Shown in pieces: positions 1 through 12,500 of a DNA stretch of 61,379 nt (positions are counted from its first letter, which is position 1; each line of letters opens with the position of its first letter). Source of the stretch: Lingula anatina (lineage: Eukaryota > Brachiopoda > Lingulata > Lingulida > Lingulidae); NCBI RefSeq assembly GCF_001039355.2, contig NW_019775478.1, positions 126,320 to 187,698 of the forward strand, written 5' to 3'. The notes below the pieces were generated by a model. The model worked only from the letters and a program-made list of their open reading frames with translations, was not told the DNA's origin and did no database searches. The position numbers and the translations under genes are program-made.

Positions 1-216
1 TATCTATTTTTTCTTCTGTTGGAAGACCATCAAAATGGAGGATGGATCAAAATAGATACTTTGGAATACTGTCAGAAAATATCTCTGGGTCTGCTCATGT
101 TATTGACCATTTTACCTGTTGTGCATGATTATAAAATTCAGTGTTGACTGATAGTGCTATTATAAGCATTATTTATTATTGCATCAAAATTAACAAAATG
201 ACCTTTTTTGCATCTT

Positions 217-263
217 TATTTTCTGTTTTTTGTCTGTACATTTGACAGCTTTGCTGCCTTGTT
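217..263 (+). repeat. 47-bp sequence shared with 59247-59293
   Basis: This stretch of the intron before the first coding exon is almost identical to 59247-59293, near the other end of the window. The shared core reads TGTCTGTACATTTGACAGC and continues into CTTTGCTGCCTTG. In both places it lies in an intron upstream of a coding exon on the same strand. I do not recognise the element. It could be a dispersed repeat fragment. Nothing else between 1 and 604 looks coding. Confidence 0.6.
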
Positions 264-604
264 TTTTGTTTTGTTTTGTTTTGTTTTTGGTGAATAGCAA
301 CATTTATAACATTTATTTATTAGATTTGAAGTAATATATTTTAAGTTTCACAGATTTAGTCCCAAAAAATAAAAAGCACTAAATATTTTATTCACTCGTC
401 ATTGCTTTGCTTGAAAATTGATTTAGTTGATTTGCTAAGTAGTACTAACAAAATTGACTTGCAGTAAACATATATGACTGATCAGTATTTATTGTTGAAA
501 TTTGTTAAACACGATCAACTTCCTTTACCTAGAATTACCAGTATGTTGTTCCTCTTTTATCAGAGAAATGAGAATTACCGAATACTGTTTTTTCCTATTT
601 TCAG

Positions 605-736
605 TATGACGATACAATTGTTGGCAGGACTGCTATAGTAGCCATAACTGGAATTTTTCTTCTAGTTGGACTTGGAGCCTATGCTGTTTTTGACGTCATG
701 GAACCTATTTATGCAAAGCCATTGAAAAAGCACTAA
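605..736 (+). CDS. Last exon of an unidentified single-pass membrane protein
   Basis: An acceptor (ttttcag) precedes an open frame of 43 codons that ends in TAA at 734-736. The peptide begins YDDTIVGRTA, continues with about 20 hydrophobic residues (AIVAITGIFLLVGLGAYAVF), and ends in a short tail finishing PLKKH. This suggests one C-terminal membrane span with a short tail. The terminal KKxx-like lysines are not in the canonical ER-retrieval position. The rest of the gene lies left of the window, so I cannot name it. An AATAAA at 1153-1158 follows and supports a 3' end here. The reading phase at the acceptor is assumed to be 0 because that frame stays open and gives the membrane segment. Confidence 0.55.
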   Translation, partial: YDDTIVGRTAIVAITGIFLLVGLGAYAVFDVMEPIYAKPLKKH

Positions 737-1152
737 AAACAGATAAATACATCATCATTTATTCACGTGTCATGTGTATGAAACACCCAGCCCTACAGGC
801 TTATAAGAGGCCTGTTGTAAACAATTTTTCCTGTCTTTAAGCTCTGGAGCATATCCCAGAATGTAAGTCTTTGTTGTTCAGTAGCAGGAAAGGAGTTGGG
901 ACAATTAAAGCAAATTGTGTTAAAAGCAAAACCAACTTAGATTCTTGTTGATAATGATGACACTTACTGCAGTCCCAGTTGAAGTGGTGTTACAGTAAAA
1001 CACAGTTACAGTGGTGACATACACCCTGTATCTTATGGAATTTGGACCACTGTATTGAATTTGTGGTGGTTGCAATGTTGTAATTGGTTTTGAAGGTGTC
1101 TTGTACAGTAGCATAACAAGGCTGTTGCATTAAGGTAGTGTTGATAATTGTA

Positions 1153-1158
1153 AATAAA
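1153..1158 (+). terminator. Poly(A) signal of the left-edge gene
   Basis: AATAAA lies about 420 bases after the stop codon at 736. From here to 2203 I see no coding sequence, only AT-rich intergenic DNA. Confidence 0.5.
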
Positions 1159-2203
1159 ACTTTTTATAAAAGCATTGTCTGTTTCATTTCTTGTAATTTT
1201 GTAGGTGTTTGTGTGTATTTACAGTCAGCACATAAATGCCAGATGTTGAATATTCCAAATTAAATCTAAATTCTGAAAAAGATAGGAGAAACTGATTCTG
1301 GGGTATAAAACATATGCTTTACTTAAATTTGGTAGGCACTTTTTAAACTAGAAATATTATATTGCCTTGAAGAAAAATTATAGTTGCTTGTACTGGCCTG
1401 AATGTGTGATTACCAAAGACCTTTACTGATTTCACATAAGTAGTAAAGTAATTTAATGTGGATTGTGATACTATTTTGCAATACTTGAGAGTACATATAA
1501 AATGTTTAAGAAATGAAAAGAAAAAAAAAACTTAATGAACAAATCTATGATGTGTCAAGGCAATGTTAAGAGTTTTTTGGCGTAATTTTGACGTTTACCA
1601 CGTTTGATACCATGCCCCCTCAAATTCTCATCATCTACATTCATGTTTTTCTGACTTAATGAAGAGATAGCCAACTACTTTAACTGATGAAAACTTCACT
1701 CATATATCAAGTTTTATGAGGAACACGTTAGATGTGTCATTTTACTCCACTGTATTTGAACCGCATGTACTGTACTGTAGGACTCGTAGCTTTGATTAAT
1801 GAATACAGGTACATGTACCTGAGTTTCAGTACATTTGGTTTAACGTGTCCTGGACTTGAAAAATCAATTTTTTTAAAAAACAAGAAAAGAAAGGCTAATA
1901 GAAAATAATTAACAGACCAAGACAACTGTAAGTTGCAAGTTTTTTCTATGGCATATCTTGCTTCTGTGTATTCTCAAGAGGCTTTGCCACGCCCCCATTA
2001 ATTTTTCTCCTTTTACGTACTTTAAATGGAACTTCGTATTTTTATCATTCTTAGTATTTCTTTTATTCTTATCAGTTTATTCTTATTCTTATCAGTTACC
2101 ATCACGCTAATTATCATCACAATAAGAGCAGCTTCTTACTAATATTACGACAATAATAGGTATTACGACATCAAAAAATGTCAGTGGGTACTAAAAGTCA
2201 AAG

Positions 2204-2710
2204 ATGGCCGACGAAGGGGAGAACGAAGTCTATTCACAAGACATAATGGTGGATAGCAAAGAGGAGGGAGAAGCATTACCAAAGAGTGAACCTAAGGTAA
2301 AAGAACCATGTGACATTGTATTCAATTAGTACAAGTAAATCTAATTATGATTCGTAGGGAGTGGATACCAGTCTATGGATTCACCAGGGTCAAACAAACA
2401 CATATTCAAAGTCAGACTTCGCAATTATTTTGAATCCCAATATATTCAGCTTTTTTTGAAAAATTGACAGTGAAAAGGAGCCTTATGAAATGTGTGTAAT
2501 TAATGACAGAAAGTTGTTAGGGTTATAGGCATATGGCAATTCTCCTTTAATTTTTATAGAAAAACTTACTAAAATGGATGGAGATCACATTGTCAGAACC
2601 CGAGAGGCGTGTTGGGATCTCCATGAAGATGCAGGAGACATACATGGTCTATCTGATAGAGACAAAGTGAGGAATTTGATGTTATTTCAAATGGCTACTG
2701 TTATTACCGT

Positions 2711-2741
<31 letters not shown>

Positions 2742-4578
2742 TTATTTCAATTCTACAGTAAAAGTATGGTCTTTTTAATTAGTTTAGAATGTATGATTTT
2801 ATCAGTGTTTTTATTTTTAACAGTACTTAAAAAACACTTCCAAGGTGGAGATTTGAGGAGCATTATTTGTATTTTCAATTTTTTATAATAAGATTATGTT
2901 TGTTTTATAAGCATATTCACAAAAATCCTTGCAATCTTATATTGGTCTGAGTGTTTTATTGTTTATGTTTGGTCTCCATGTCTTATTTTCTAGAATAACT
3001 GATGAAACAGTAGAAGGTTATGGTGATCCACCTACTTCTATATGGAGAAGATACAGTGAATTTGAAATGCTGAGAAACTACTTAGAAGTCATGTACCCTT
3101 TTGTGGTTGTGCCTCCTCTACCAGAAAAGAAGGTAAACTTTGCTTATTTAATTATATAGAAAGGAACGCTTTTTTTAGTTTTCAACATGAGTCATTATGG
3201 TTATTATTCTTGACCAGTCCATCCAGGTCATTTACTTAGTGAAAGGTTGGGACCGTAATGTTGGTCAGTTGCTAACATAAGTTTTCAGTCTCGGAGTTAT
3301 ATATACTTCTCATTATTGTTCCTCTTGAATCTTTGATGAGTGTATGGTGCATGTGTATGGTTGCATGTGCAAACACACAAGCATATATGCATTTAGACAT
3401 ATGCACTTGAACTGAGTTGGGTATTTTCGTAAAGATTGCTTGAAATTGATTGAAAAGAAAGAAATAATAATCAGATTAAAATGTCTTTTTTTTTTCAGGC
3501 CACATTCACTTGGCAGAAGTCAACTACAGATAAATTTGATCCAGAATTTATTGAGAGGAGAAGAGTCGGCTTAGAGGTAAGACATCCACTTACAGTGATC
3601 ATTCTCATATGCATATGTAAAGTTAATGATTTCAAAAACTGCTTATCAAAAATTGATAAAGATGGAATTCTTCATATAAAGGAAGACATTGCAACTTCAG
3701 TATTTCTGAGAAAAAAAGAACAGATTTATACTGCTTATTTATTATTATTAAGTGTTTCATGTTTTTCTTTCAGAATTTTGTTTTAAGAGTAGCATCTCAC
3801 CCATTAATGTCTCAAGATGAATTATTCAGGGATTTTCTCAAACAGGTCTGTCACATTTCACAAAATCATAATAATATAACCTTATCCAAATTCTTTCCTA
3901 AAAGTAATTATTATTGATATACAAATTTACAAGTACAGTTTTTGGGGATAATGTGTTGTAAAGAAATAGTTCTTATAATCAATGTGATTCCAGTTCGTTT
4001 CTGCCTATCTCCACTTCCAGCCTACAGTTAAATTGTTATTCATTGTACTCTTGGAAAAAAATCAGATCTGTAGAGTAGATAATTTTCATTTTTTCTTCAG
4101 TTAGCCAAACAATTCTAGCTTATTGAGATACCATAAATTCAGTTATACGTATGAATGTAACTGACTTCCCTATTGATCATATGCCTTATGAGAATAGTTC
4201 CCCTCTTATATCATTATGTGTTGATTGTTCTAGGAAGAGGGGTGGAGAGAAAAACTAATTGAAACTGGATACCAAGCAAAGGTATGGTTTTATTTTTTAG
4301 TCAAATTGCTGAGAGTTTAGGGTAAGCTACTTGTTGACTTTATCTTTAAAATGAAAATTGTGCTTTCCAATTAGTAATACATATAAATGGATTATTATTT
4401 AGCATTATTATAATCATATTTGTAATTTAGGGTGATTCAAAACTGCGAACATTGAGTGCTTCCTATAGAATTAAGAAGCCAGACTCCAGGTTTGAAGAAA
4501 TGAAGAGTTACAGCAATGAGTTGCAGTCTCACATTGGAAATGTACTGAAAATTAGAGCTGTAAGTTTCTCTCTCTCAT

Positions 4579-4622
<44 letters not shown>

Positions 4623-4997
4623 TGTTCATTTACGTTTCTTTATCTGTCTGAAATAGGAAAGATAGCTTCATATCTGTATCATGTGCATACATCCACATCA
4701 TCGTGTTAAAAAACTTTATGCTTTTCATTTTAGAAAGTGCCAGACTACACATTTTGAAAATCAGATTATAATATGTAACCACTTTCTGTCAGTATAGGTT
4801 TATGTTTTGGTTTTTTGTTTCATTTAGAAATTATGTGACAGGCTGTATGCATATCACAAAGTTAATGCCAACTATGGCCGTGTCTTCAGTGAGTGGAGTG
4901 CTCTGGAGAAAGAAATGGCAGATGGTTTACAAAGTGCTGGACATTTTGTTGACGTGTAAGTGTTATTTAGAACAATCTAATTCTGGGGTAGCACTAG

Positions 4998-5031
<34 letters not shown>

Positions 5032-6266
5032 TAGCCAAATCACCACATTTTTGTCAGTTTCTTATCAAAATGGTTATAATTTGGCTAAAACAAGTAAAAT
5101 CAGGCCCTTTTTTCTTTAGCCAATTTAAGTCAGTTTTAGCATTTGGCTAAATTGGTGAGTGTTAGCGCTACCCCAGTAATTTTTTCTGTGTCCTTTTTCT
5201 CCCATGTCCAGTCCAGTGTTTTTGAGAGCAAAATAGCATTTGTTACTGGATTGAGAGAATGTTGCATTGCCACATTACAGAACTTGCAATACTGCATGAA
5301 ACCAGTTTCTCTGGCAGTTAAATAAGATGTGCTGTGCCCAGGGCCTCTCTTTGCCCAGGCCTGTAGATGGATACCAAATGTTTATCCTTTCCATGGAGTG
5401 TAAGATCTTTCATTTGCTTCATGCAACAGAAACAAGGGACAACCAGCAGATTTCCCACTTTTTGGGAGCTAAAAATATCATTGGCCTAGATGGCCCCCAT
5501 TTTTTCCAACTTTTTCACTAAGTGGCAGTCTCATCCCTGCAAACCTTTTAAAAGAATTTTGCCTCTTATTTTCAGGTATGCTTCATCCATAGATGCTCTG
5601 TTAGAGGATGAAGAACAGTTTGCAGATCAACTGAAGGAGTATTATGCTTTCTGTGATGCTGTAAGGAATGTCTGCAGGAGACAAGAGCTTGCTCAACTCA
5701 ACATGGAGAAAGCCGAGGAAAACTTAACTTATAAAAGGAACCAGAGGGACCAGCTGGTAGGTGTTATCTTATTGGGGTGGGTGGGGGGTTGGGTATTTGA
5801 TTACATTGTGAGAATTGATAAGCACAAAGATAAAAAACATTACAATTTAATTTATCTGTTTTATGATTATATAACGGGATAAAACTTTTGGTAAAAAATA
5901 GAAAGCTAACACTTCGCTTTACTGTAACTTCTGTTGAAGAAGTCAGTCTGATATCTAACAAACTTTTATCAAATTACAAACTAATCCATGTGGAACTTAT
6001 GAGTACATTTTATTTTTCGTTTACCAGGCAGAAGGCAAGACATCAGGTTTGTCGTTGACTGGACTGAAGAGCAAGCTGTTTGGAGGAGACACGGCAGAGC
6101 AGAGAGAAGAGAAGCTGAAAGTTCTGGATGAACAGATCAAAGAAGCAGAGGCACAGGTCAAGACACAGACAGAGGAGGCAAGGTATGGCAACCAGTTCTT
6201 TCATCATTCCTTTTACTGATAGTAGAATTTGTTAAGCATGCCCTAGATAAGATTTATCATCATTCT

Positions 6267-6308
<42 letters not shown>

Positions 6309-6876
6309 GGGGGGGGTATTCTCAGGTACAAAAATGCTCAACAAGAGATCAATGTTTATTAAGTTACCTAAATATGTTAACCAAAAAAGAAATGATTAGA
6401 AATCAAAATATGTAAGACTTACAACATTTCCTGGAGATTTTTAAAAATATTTGGCTATATTAAGGTTAAATACCCATTGTTTTATTTGCAGAGAATTTGT
6501 TAAAGATGCACTGCAGGATTTGGAGCGGTTCCAGAGACAGAAGGTCAAGGACTTGAAGGAGAGTTTCACCAATTATGCCTTATTTCAGATTGAAAGATGT
6601 AAAAAGGTAAATTTTAAATTATAATCAAAATTGAATTGTAAAAAAAAATAATAATAATTTCCTGGCTTTGTGCGAAATGAAATGATTCAACCTCTTCTTG
6701 TCATCCTACCATCTCTCACTAATCTCTCTCTCTCTCTCCTATAAGTTTCATCTTGAGTAATGATAAAAGCCATGTGCTTGTATCTTTATAAAGTGAACGT
6801 ATTGATGAGGTGCCATTTTATATTTTAGGGCATAGAAGTATGGCAGAAAACAAGAGAGTGTTTCGAGAAGATGTGA
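2204..6876 (+). CDS. SNX4: Sorting nexin-4, 12 exons, 430 aa
   Basis: Exons: 2204-2296, 2560-2666, 2994-3132, 3499-3576, 3774-3845, 4234-4281, 4431-4559, 4828-4955, 5576-5756, 6028-6182, 6492-6606, 6829-6876. They sum to 1293 bases, so 430 residues plus stop, against about 450 in human SNX4. The N-terminal PX domain binds phosphatidylinositol 3-phosphate on endosomes; here it has the WRRYSEFE motif (residues 84-91), PPLPEK and RRRVGLE. The C-terminal half is a coiled-coil BAR region that includes GRVFSEWSALEKEM and LEDEEQFADQLKEY. SNX4 works in endosome-to-recycling-compartment sorting (for example of transferrin receptor) and in autophagy. The start ATG has an in-frame acidic leader, as in the family. 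All introns are GT-AG and phases match throughout. I see no break in the gene. Confidence 0.95.
4563..4621. repeat. Compound (CT)n(CA)n microsatellite in SNX4 intron 7
   Basis: A run of CT dinucleotides passes directly into CA dinucleotides just after the exon 7 donor. Confidence 0.9.
4983..5176. mobile_element. 194-bp MITE with 5-bp target duplication in SNX4 intron 8
   Basis: The ends are inverted copies: CTGGGGTAGCACTAGCAA on the left and the complement of TTAGCGCTACCCCAG on the right. TAATT flanks both sides (4978-4982 and 5177-5181), as expected of a target-site duplication. A long T run sits just inside the left end, and subterminal TTTGGCTAAA and TTAGCCAAAT motifs also mirror each other. 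It encodes nothing. The superfamily is not assigned. Confidence 0.6.
6269..6307. repeat. Poly(T) tract in SNX4 intron 10
   Basis: A run of 39 T is followed by G7. Slippage in assembly is likely. Confidence 0.8.
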
Positions 6877-7364
6877 ATCACCAACCACTGTCATTTATTA
6901 AGCTATGTTTGATGATGAGATTGGACCAGTGAAATATCCAAAGACCATTCCCATAGCTTATATATTAGTTTATTGTCGGGATGCAAGGCAGTTGTGTGGA
7001 ATAGACTCATTGTGTCTTTTATTTATTTATTTATTTATTTATTTATTTTTTGTGGAGTCATGACATACAGATGTGAACTGTGTCTACCACCTTAATGGTG
7101 TGATGCACTTGAATGAGTGGACAGATATGATTATGGAGATACTATTTACACATTCCCTTGCCACAAGGTTAACTGTAAAAAGGTGACATTTGCCAGTTCT
7201 TAATGCCATGCAAAAAAATTTTTTTTTTCTGTATTTGTAAATCACTTTATATTACAATAATTGTATTTTGATTTGGATAGAGAAGGATGCTCAGAAGAAG
7301 AGAGTGCAGTAAATTGGATTTGTTCATATATGGAGAATATTTATGGTATTATTCAATCTTGAAT

Positions 7365-7370
7365 AATAAA
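7365..7370 (+). terminator. Candidate SNX4 poly(A) signals
   Basis: AATAAA occurs here and again at 7771-7776, 489 and 895 bases after the SNX4 stop. Either could be used. A (TTTA)n run lies at about 7017-7050 in the 3' UTR. Confidence 0.5.
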
Positions 7371-7789
7371 TGTATGTGTAGTTAAGAAATGTTAAAAAAA
7401 GTGTAAAGAAAAGGGAAGGAGGTATATTTATTGTTTAAAAGGGGGTCACTAACGATAATGACTCTATTTTTTTCAATGGGCAAAAATTACAATCATTCAG
7501 ATACATAATTTTGAAATCATAGATATTTTATTTCTATGTATAGTTTTCGTGGTGATTTTATGGTATGGAATAGCTCAGAAGGGCAGCCTGCTTTTCAGAA
7601 TTGTTGCTACCACTCAATAGGTATGTTCTTATTTAAAGAATTTGACTTGAAGAAATACAACATCTGAAATATTCGCAATTTTTTCCATGGAAAACATCGA
7701 GTTATTACCGTAATGAGAACAAAATTTGCCAGTTTTGGAACGTGCAATCATGTAGAGATGTCTTACTGTAAATAAAACATCGGTGTTTT

Positions 7790-9173
7790 AATCACTGCGT
7801 GTTAAGTTTTGTGCTCACTTTTGTTTGATTTCTTTTAGAAAAGAACACTTGTTCTTCGATACCTTTGACGTCATGCATGGATAGCTTATTTTTAAGCTTA
7901 AAAGAACAGCCTAGCTAGAGATCGTTCAAGGACGTAGGCTTAGGGATTATTGCTGGGTGGCTGGAGGACCGGTGTAACGAAACGGTCTGTGTAACAAAAA
8001 GTCCGCTCTCCATTTAGTTAATTATAGTTAGGGTTAGCCTGACCTAAGTGGGTCAAAATATAGGGTGCAGCTTCCCTGTACAAATGAATGGAAGCGGACT
8101 TTCTATCATGGGGGACCCTCTATAACGTTAAACCGTGCCTGCTTTACAAGTGGGTTTTCTATATCACCTGTGGTACTCGTCTACACGCTGATTGAAGAAG
8201 AACTTTTATGATAATAAAAGCGACTTCCGAAGGACAGAGAAACAAGGAAAAAAAAGGCTGACATATTATATAGATCTCAACAAATAATTTTCTTTTTCAA
8301 AAAAAGTTGCCCAACTCACCTCACAACCCCGTACTTGGAAACTTTTACCGTAAAGAGTTACCACGTGCCTCCACCCCCTCCTCCCCTCCGGCTCCACCCT
8401 TTTTAGACGGGTGGCATGCGCATATTTGTAATTCTTAATTGCGTTTTAAATATCTTTTAAAACAAGATCTTCCAAGATTTTATATTTGCAGCCTGTTCCG
8501 TATGTTCCTGCTAACTAATTAATGAAAATATATTCGTGATGCTCTCATAAAAAAGTTTCTTTAAGTTTTCATTGCCCGGGAAATTATAAATTGAAATTGC
8601 ATAACTTGATATTTATTACATTTTATTGTCGCATAAACATGTTTAACGTAAATAGGAATACATCAATAAAAAAAGGAAAAATGTAGGCTATATTTTCTTG
8701 GATAAACAATATCGTTCGAACATCAATAAATTAATACATAAATGTGACCCGGATACATCTAATTGTTAATTAGAGCACGTCTAAAGCCCTAGTGCAGCTT
8801 TCACCAATATCACTATCAAATAAAAGCCTATATGCTGCTTCTTACAGATCTTATCGTTTTCTGAGTTCTTAGAATGCAAGTTTAAGTGTCCAGTCGCTGA
8901 CAGCGCAGGTTTTGTGAGGTAGATTTTTTAAGAGCATTATAACAAGACTAACTGTCTTATTGAACCTACTGAAGTTGATGTTTGTCGTCCTTTTTACCTT
9001 GTCATAGTCTTAGGTTCAGATTTGGAACGGTTTCTTCCACAGATCTTTTACATAGATCACTCATTGTCCATAGGACTGTAGGCCTATTTACTTATTTGTT
9101 TTACAATATTTTCTGAGTGATCTTCATCAAACTTGGGTAGCTTTATCTTGGATATTTGCAAAACGGATTGGTC
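7790..9173. other. Intergenic region between SNX4 and AOX
   Basis: I see no coding sequence here. At 7997-8113 an imperfect inverted repeat (AAAAAGTCCGCTCTCCAT against ATGGAAGCGGACTTTCT) brackets AT-rich DNA, suggesting an old MITE remnant. The genes on either side converge. Confidence 0.4.
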
Positions 9174-9301
9174 ATGGCGGGCCCGCTTTATTTCTTTGGT
9201 GTGACCCCCTCATCTGCCTTAAGTGGTCCTGGGTTTTATGGCGGGCCCGCCTTATTTCTTAGGTGTGACCCCCTCATCTTCCATCACTGGTTCTGGTTTT
9301 T
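9174..9301. repeat. 64-bp tandem duplication in the AOX 3' UTR
   Basis: Two imperfect 64-bp units (9174-9237 and 9238-9301) each begin ATGGCGGGCCCGC and contain GTGTGACCCCCTCATCT. They lie just past the AOX stop. On the minus strand the copy farther from the stop carries AATAAA (plus-strand TTTATT, 9187-9192), a candidate AOX poly(A) signal; the nearer copy has a base change there. Confidence 0.7.
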
Positions 9302-9312
9302 GTATTTTCCCA

Positions 9313-9501
9313 CTAAACTTTACATTTACAAGGACCCGTGTGTCTACACTGATCTGCATTGATGGCCTTGTCTCCTGGCTTAAACTGATTATGTACGTGG
9401 GGGTTCCTCATATTGTTCGCAAAGGAGTGATTCACCTCGCGGTGGGTGGTCTCGTCTGCTCGAAGGTTGAGAACGACGTCACGCATTACGGCATTGGGCT
9501 G

Positions 9502-9557
<56 letters not shown>

Positions 9558-12500
9558 TCTCAATGAGCAGGCCTAATGATTAAAGTAAAAAGGGCAGTTG
9601 TAATAGCATTTTTAAGGAAACAAAACTGCTGGAGGAAATAAATTAGGCATACCGGTATAATATAAACATTATTCCACCGGCGCTATAGGCTATTGTGGCT
9701 GTCTGCTGGACATGCAAATTATATTACATGATAATTAAGGCTGACCATAAATCAAAATGAAGACTTACACTCATATTCCAGTACTTGATGGCTATGGGTG
9801 GAGCAGGTTTTATGTTCCATTCTGTTAAACAACCTGCGTCTATGTCCTGAAAGAAATTAAAATCATCTTCATTAATTCTCTCTCTCTCTCCACTCTCTCT
9901 CGTGAATATTGATTCAAACCAACGAAATATTTTTAAAATATCAAGAAGGAAATGTTATGTTTTAATACGACCAGCTACATCTCTGACAACTGAAACGATT
10001 GACCTCAAATCGATTTTTTTTTCGCTGAAATATCATTACGTCATCCACAAGGAAAGTAGGTAACTTTGAGGAAAATAAAAATTTCCAATATTGTAGTCTC
10101 ATATGTCAACAATAATTTATACGTGATGACATCTTTCTCCCAGCTGCATCTTTAGACCCTGCTTACCCGCAAACACTTTGTATAGGTCTTCACCGCCTCC
10201 TCCTCGAGGTATCCGACCAGACGATGGCAATAACGAGGACTGATCAAGTAACTTATTGCAAAGAATACCAGGAATCCGCCTGCAAGGCAAAACGACAAAA
10301 CGACTCAATTTTAAATTCATTATACAACCAAACTCACAAAGATATGCTAAAAAGAGATAATTTCATAAAAAATAATAATGCCTAAACTGAATGTCTTTGT
10401 TGTTCATGGTAATATCTTCATGGTAACGTGTTAGTAGTTGATGTTCATGGTAATGTAATCAGGGAAATGTGTTCATGGTAATAACTTCATTGTATTCTGT
10501 TCATGGAAACATGTTCATGGCAATATCTTCACGGTATTCTCTTCATGGTGATGTAAGGTTGGTTTCAGTTTCCTACCTTGCGCTCCAATGACACCCAGTC
10601 TGAAGGGCAGTCCTGGCTGCCTTAGTTGTATGGCTGTCATGAGGTGCATTCTCTCGTTTTCTGCTTCCTCTACAATATGAGAAGTAATAAAAGATATATT
10701 GATAAATGTATCTAGGAGCGCATTCAGAACAATGGACTTACAGATCCGCAGATCAAACATGACGACCCATTTAAAAGCTTGCCGCTTAATGCACGATGAG
10801 ACACTGAATAGATTCCCCCGCGGGGAAAAAAAGCATTCAAGTGGGTCGGCCATATTTGATCCGCGGATCTATTAGGCTTCGTTCACATGCAATGTCTATT
10901 TTCTATTTTCTATTTTCTATTTTCGGTATGTCTTATGATCACGGTCTGTGCACTGAATATCCCGCCGCGTAATTACTGGCAGCGCGAGCCAGTTACTTAT
11001 AGTAACTTATAGTAACTGGCTCGCGCTGCCAGTAATTACGCCGCGGGATATTCAGTGCACAGACCGTGATCATAAGACATACCGAAAATAGAAAATAGAA
11101 AATAGACATTGCATGTGAACGAAGCCTTAGTGTTCAGTTCTGAATGCGTGCTACGGTATCCCGAAAAGTGTGTTTCTATCAAACCAGATCTGATTTTGAT
11201 TGCAAATGTGCTAAATTAGATTAATTAATTAAAAATTAAAATACTGAATTAGATATTCAGGAAAACAAACTCAGGCCTGGAAATGCCTTTATAATATGTT
11301 ATACACCACATTATTCAAAAAGCACGTGTTATACCTATTAATGTGTGTATCCAACCGTGATCTGGAAGCATTTTTCTTAGAGATCTCAGATGTCTGACCA
11401 TGGCTGCCACCATTCCTGGAACTCCAGCTACGGTTTCCAGGAACATAATACGGCTATAAAGATGAAAGTGCAACGTACAATAGGGTCAAAGGGTCAAGAA
11501 ACTATATCTTGATTTATCGGCTTATCATTAAAATTTTTAAATTAAGGCATACAAAGGAACTATGATTTTTGATGACACCCACTAAGTAAGAGAAGTCCCC
11601 TTTCACGAATATCCTTACTCTTCATCGAATTTACCAAAATTTTGTGGCGCATTTTAAATATTTCCATTTTTATGTGTACAAAATGTATTAAATGGGAAAG
11701 GTTATCAAAATATAAAATATACAAGTGGTCAAAATAATTATCTTGCGAATTATTCACAATTATATGCAGCTTGTGATTATCAGCTGATCGTTATCCGTAA
11801 TCCTTGTTTCCAAAAGAGACCGTTTTTAGTCTTCCTCCCCTCAAAAAGAAAAAGAGACGAAATATTTTGTTGTCTTTTTTTTTTTTTTTTTTTTTTTTGT
11901 CATACCTCGCAAATCAAGTAATGTAACCCTATAAGTATTAAAGTATACTAACTTGACCCATTTGTGTTCAGTTCTGGATCGGTTGAACCCTGTGACAAAA
12001 TCAAATGCTCCTCTGATACCTTGAATGGTGTAATACGCAAACTAAATAAAGAAGAACAACAGACTATAGGAACAAAAATATTATCTAGATTAATCGGCTC
12101 ATTATTAATTTTTTTTTCGAAATTAAGTCATATAACATAAAAGCTGGTGGGGCTGACGAACTGACAAATAACTTAAACTGTCGATCTTTGTTTCGACAAA
12201 TTTTAAAGAGATAATACCAGAAACTCAATTATGATTATCATAAGGGTCCTAAAATCAAACGTAAGTAACTGCGAAAACACTACAATTGCACTTACATAAT
12301 CTGTGATACACTCCGGTATATGATGAGAAATTTCTACAGACTTCAGCTCTTTTTCGGTCCTGCAACAATACCAAGTTGAATCAGTCATTTTTTTTTCTTT
12401 AAAATATTATAGTTTTAGGTGAACGATAAAACGAAAGGGAGTATTTATTCAAGAAAGTGAATTTAGCGGTGTACTTGAAGGTGCAACATTTAACACTGTG

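Noticed and set aside
5327-5521. Extra exon in SNX4 intron 8
   Set aside because: The frame has no family similarity, and exons 8 and 9 already join in phase.
9156-9362. Plus-strand gene at the AOX 3' end
   Set aside because: The frame is antisense to the AOX last exon and the 64-bp repeat.
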